Of a stretch of 6,542 nt of DNA, positions 5,748-6,542 are shown piece after piece. A program made the position numbers and the translations under genes. A model generated the notes under the pieces. That model made no database searches, was not told the DNA's origin, and saw only the letters and a program-made list of their open reading frames with translations. The DNA is from Candidatus Curtissbacteria bacterium (GTDB lineage Bacteria > Patescibacteriota > Microgenomatia > Curtissbacterales > GWA2-41-24). The number at the start of each line of letters is the position of its first letter. Positions within the stretch are counted from its first letter, which is position 1. The DNA lies in contig JACPYZ010000092.1 of assembly GCA_016195765.1 (NCBI GenBank), positions 1 through 6,542 of the forward strand, written 5' to 3'.

Positions 5748-6113
5748 TTAAGACTCTGCGACGTGGTGATGTGCGTGAGCGCCGCGGCGGAAGAAGAACT
5801 TGCGACCCTTTTTCTGAACAGCCGCAATATGTTCTGGGACACTTGTTAGCGTTTCGACGTAGTTTTCTGCTGCTTCTTCAATTTTTTCTGATGCCTCGGC
5901 TATTTTTTCTTCAACGATTTCTTTTTTATCTTCTATTTTATTTTGGGCACCGTCGATATCTTGGGCAATTTTCTCTAGCCACTTTTGACCATCTTCTAAA
6001 AGTTGGTCTTTAAGTTTTTTGCCGTTTTCTGTATTGAGAAGATAAACTGCGGCTGCACCAATCACGAGGCCTGCAAGAAGTGCGGAAAGATTAGTATTTT
6101 GATTATCGTTCAT
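5748..6113 (-). CDS. YtxH-like membrane-anchored coiled-coil protein
   Basis: This is a 121-aa protein. Residues 9-26 (LSALLAGLVIGAAAVYLL) form a glycine/alanine-rich transmembrane helix, followed at once by NTENGKKLKDQL, the juncture typical of YtxH-type proteins (usually xxPxxGxxxR/K after the helix). Residues 33-90 are a highly charged, Glu/Lys-rich predicted coiled coil (DKKEIVEEKIAEASEKIEEA). The tail is unusual: basic and aromatic, then histidine-rich (GRKFFFRR, GAHAHHHV). YtxH-like proteins are linked to stress and the envelope in Firmicutes, but their molecular role is not known. The ATG overlaps the stop of the preceding gene as ATGA, and an AGAGG about 10 nt before the ATG is the only reasonable Shine-Dalgarno in the window. 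Transcription probably starts from the TTGACA promoter upstream of the 88-aa gene. Confidence 0.78.
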   Translation of the reverse strand: MNDNQNTNLSALLAGLVIGAAAVYLLNTENGKKLKDQLLEDGQKWLEKIAQDIDGAQNKIEDKKEIVEEKIAEASEKIEEAAENYVETLTSVPEHIAAVQKKGRKFFFRRGAHAHHHVAES

Positions 6114-6376
6114 TTTTTTGAATCCTCTTTTTTGTGTTGCTTTAAAAGGTGTGCCAGACCAGCCCCTGCTGTTAAGGCACTAACAAGATTGGTTGCCGAA
6201 GTGATTGGATTTTTGACTTGACCTACTAAGTTATCTGCGTCGTCGAAAAGTTTGTTTACTTTAATAAGAGTTTTACGAACGTCTTTAAGAACAAAAAATG
6301 CTTGGCACCCAAGAAGCACAAGAAAAACGGTAAGGACGACAATTACAGAAAGAAGAACGGTTTGTGTTATATCCAT
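6110..6376 (-). CDS. Small membrane-anchored hypothetical protein (DUF948-like organisation)
   Basis: This 88-aa protein has a transmembrane helix at about 8-31 (LLSVIVVLTVFLVLLGCQAFFVL), an amphipathic helical stretch (KDVRKTLIKVNKLFDDADNLVGQV), a second, weakly hydrophobic Ala/Gly-rich segment (about 58-75, ITSATNLVSALTAGAGLA) and a lysine-rich end. The pattern of an N-terminal helix followed by repeated small amphipathic helices is like DUF948/YtxG proteins, which in Firmicutes are commonly encoded beside YtxH. The ATGA overlap with a YtxH-like gene here fits that pairing. The family assignment is by layout only. Its TGA stop shows UGA acting as a terminator. No Shine-Dalgarno precedes the ATG (AAAAGCTGCC-ATG). 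It is the first gene behind the TTGACA promoter. Confidence 0.72.
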   Translation of the reverse strand: MDITQTVLLSVIVVLTVFLVLLGCQAFFVLKDVRKTLIKVNKLFDDADNLVGQVKNPITSATNLVSALTAGAGLAHLLKQHKKEDSKK

Positions 6377-6399
6377 GGCAGCTTTTGAAATAAGAGAAA

Positions 6400-6423
6400 A
6401 GAGGGGCAGGAAAAGCCCTTTTT
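6400..6423. terminator. GGGC/GCCC hairpin with flanking T-rich runs in the leader of the 88-aa gene
   Basis: On the plus strand, GGGC (6404-6407), a 7-nt loop AGGAAAA and GCCC (6415-6418) are followed by TTTTT; wobble and A-T pairs could lengthen the stem to eight. On the minus strand, the direction in which this region is transcribed, the same stem is followed by CTCTTTTCTC, a poorer U-tract. It could be a weak terminator for the upstream gene or an attenuator-like element in the leader, since it lies downstream of the predicted promoter. It could also be chance. Confidence 0.3.
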
Positions 6424-6438
6424 CAGTTAAGTGTTATA

Positions 6439-6467
6439 GATATACTTCAACCATTATTGTTTGTCAA
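6439..6467 (-). promoter_or_regulatory. Sigma-70-type promoter (perfect -35) for the two small membrane protein genes
   Basis: TTGACA (6467-6462) begins on the base after the stop codon of the upstream partial gene. A 17-nt spacer leads to TATATC (6444-6439), a four-of-six match to the -10 consensus. Transcription would begin around 6432, giving a leader of about 55 nt before the ATG at 6376. The perfect -35 at the ideal spacing in the largest gene-free gap of the window supports a real promoter; the imperfect -10 is the weak point. Confidence 0.6.
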
Positions 6468-6542
6468 TTAGGAGGATAAACGAACAATTCTTGTAACTTT
6501 AGATTTTGGTGCTAATTTTTTAGCCGCGATTATTTCGATTAT
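6468..6542 (-). CDS. C-terminal 24 residues of an unidentified protein (5' part outside the window)
   Basis: This minus-strand frame is open from the window edge to a TAA at 6470-6468 and encodes a basic tail beginning IIEIIAAKKLAP and ending VTRIVRLSS. The other two minus-strand frames are closed by stops early in the segment. The stop is followed immediately by the TTGACA box of the next transcription unit, which is consistent with a gene end. The fragment is too short for any family assignment. Confidence 0.5.
   Translation of the reverse strand: MIEIIAAKKLAPKSKVTRIVRLSS

Noticed and set aside
5743..5757. AGAGT-TAAG-ACTCT hairpin at the end of the YtxH-like gene as a terminator
   Set aside because: The stem is only five base pairs, is not followed by a T-run, and lies partly within the stop codon region next to the alaS -10 element.
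6110..6113. UGA recoding (glycine or tryptophan) as in some CPR lineages
   Set aside because: The 88-aa gene ends in TGA inside a classic ATGA stop/start overlap, and no other gene in the window needs UGA as a sense codon.
6469..6500. AGGAGG on the plus strand, suggesting a plus-strand gene running off the right edge
   Set aside because: No ATG, GTG or usable TTG lies at a suitable distance (the only nearby TTG is followed at once by TAA). The AGGAGG is the complement of TCC TCC serine codons at the end of the minus-strand partial gene.
1..6542. CRISPR arrays, tRNA or rRNA genes, insertion sequences and attachment sites
   Set aside because: No spaced direct repeats, cloverleaf-like segments, transposase-like proteins or terminal inverted repeats were seen. 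Nearly all sequence is accounted for by the minus-strand genes.

Overview
The window is a compact, AT-rich bacterial chromosome segment. Every supported gene is on the minus strand, and the gaps between them are 91 nt or less. Gene content suggests a Candidate Phyla Radiation (Patescibacteria) genome, most likely Microgenomates-like. The evidence is a strongly shortened alanyl-tRNA synthetase, a large membrane protein with an actin-fold-like inside and a baseplate-J-like outside, a sortase, and small single-pass membrane proteins. This placement is inference from protein style, not from a database search. One gene ends in TGA within an ATGA stop/start overlap, which supports the standard bacterial code rather than UGA-as-glycine.

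Layout in the direction of transcription, from high to low coordinates. (1) 6542-6468 is the C-terminal tail of an unidentified gene. A perfect TTGACA box begins on the base after its stop codon. (2) 6376-5748 holds two small membrane-anchored proteins overlapping by ATGA: an 88-aa hypothetical with an N-terminal helix, then a 121-aa YtxH-like coiled-coil protein. (3) 5720-3954 is alaS, preceded by an extended -10 element (TGATATAAT) so close to the ATG that a leaderless mRNA is likely. (4) 3951-3208 is a very proline-rich single-pass protein, 2 nt after alaS. (5) 3165-1001 encodes a large envelope protein read in two frames. The first 586 codons stop at a TAG right after an A6 run. The remaining 124-codon frame is in -1 phase and is the expected C-terminal domain of the same protein. 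(6) 997-266 is a membrane-anchored sortase. (7) 266-1 is the N-terminal 88 residues of a class I SAM-dependent methyltransferase, overlapping the sortase stop by one base (TAATG).

Apart from alaS and the methyltransferase, the genes point to the cell envelope. Five consecutive or near-consecutive proteins each carry one predicted transmembrane helix. For the large split protein and the proline-rich protein the predicted topology is the same: cytoplasmic N-terminal part, one helix, external C-terminal part. Their physical linkage to a sortase suggests a surface-assembly or surface-anchoring module, but no convincing sortase substrate is encoded in the window.

The most notable item is the frame break at about 1403-1416. 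It may be a programmed or spontaneous slippage site, a real inactivating mutation, or a one-base homopolymer assembly error. The sequence alone cannot decide among these.
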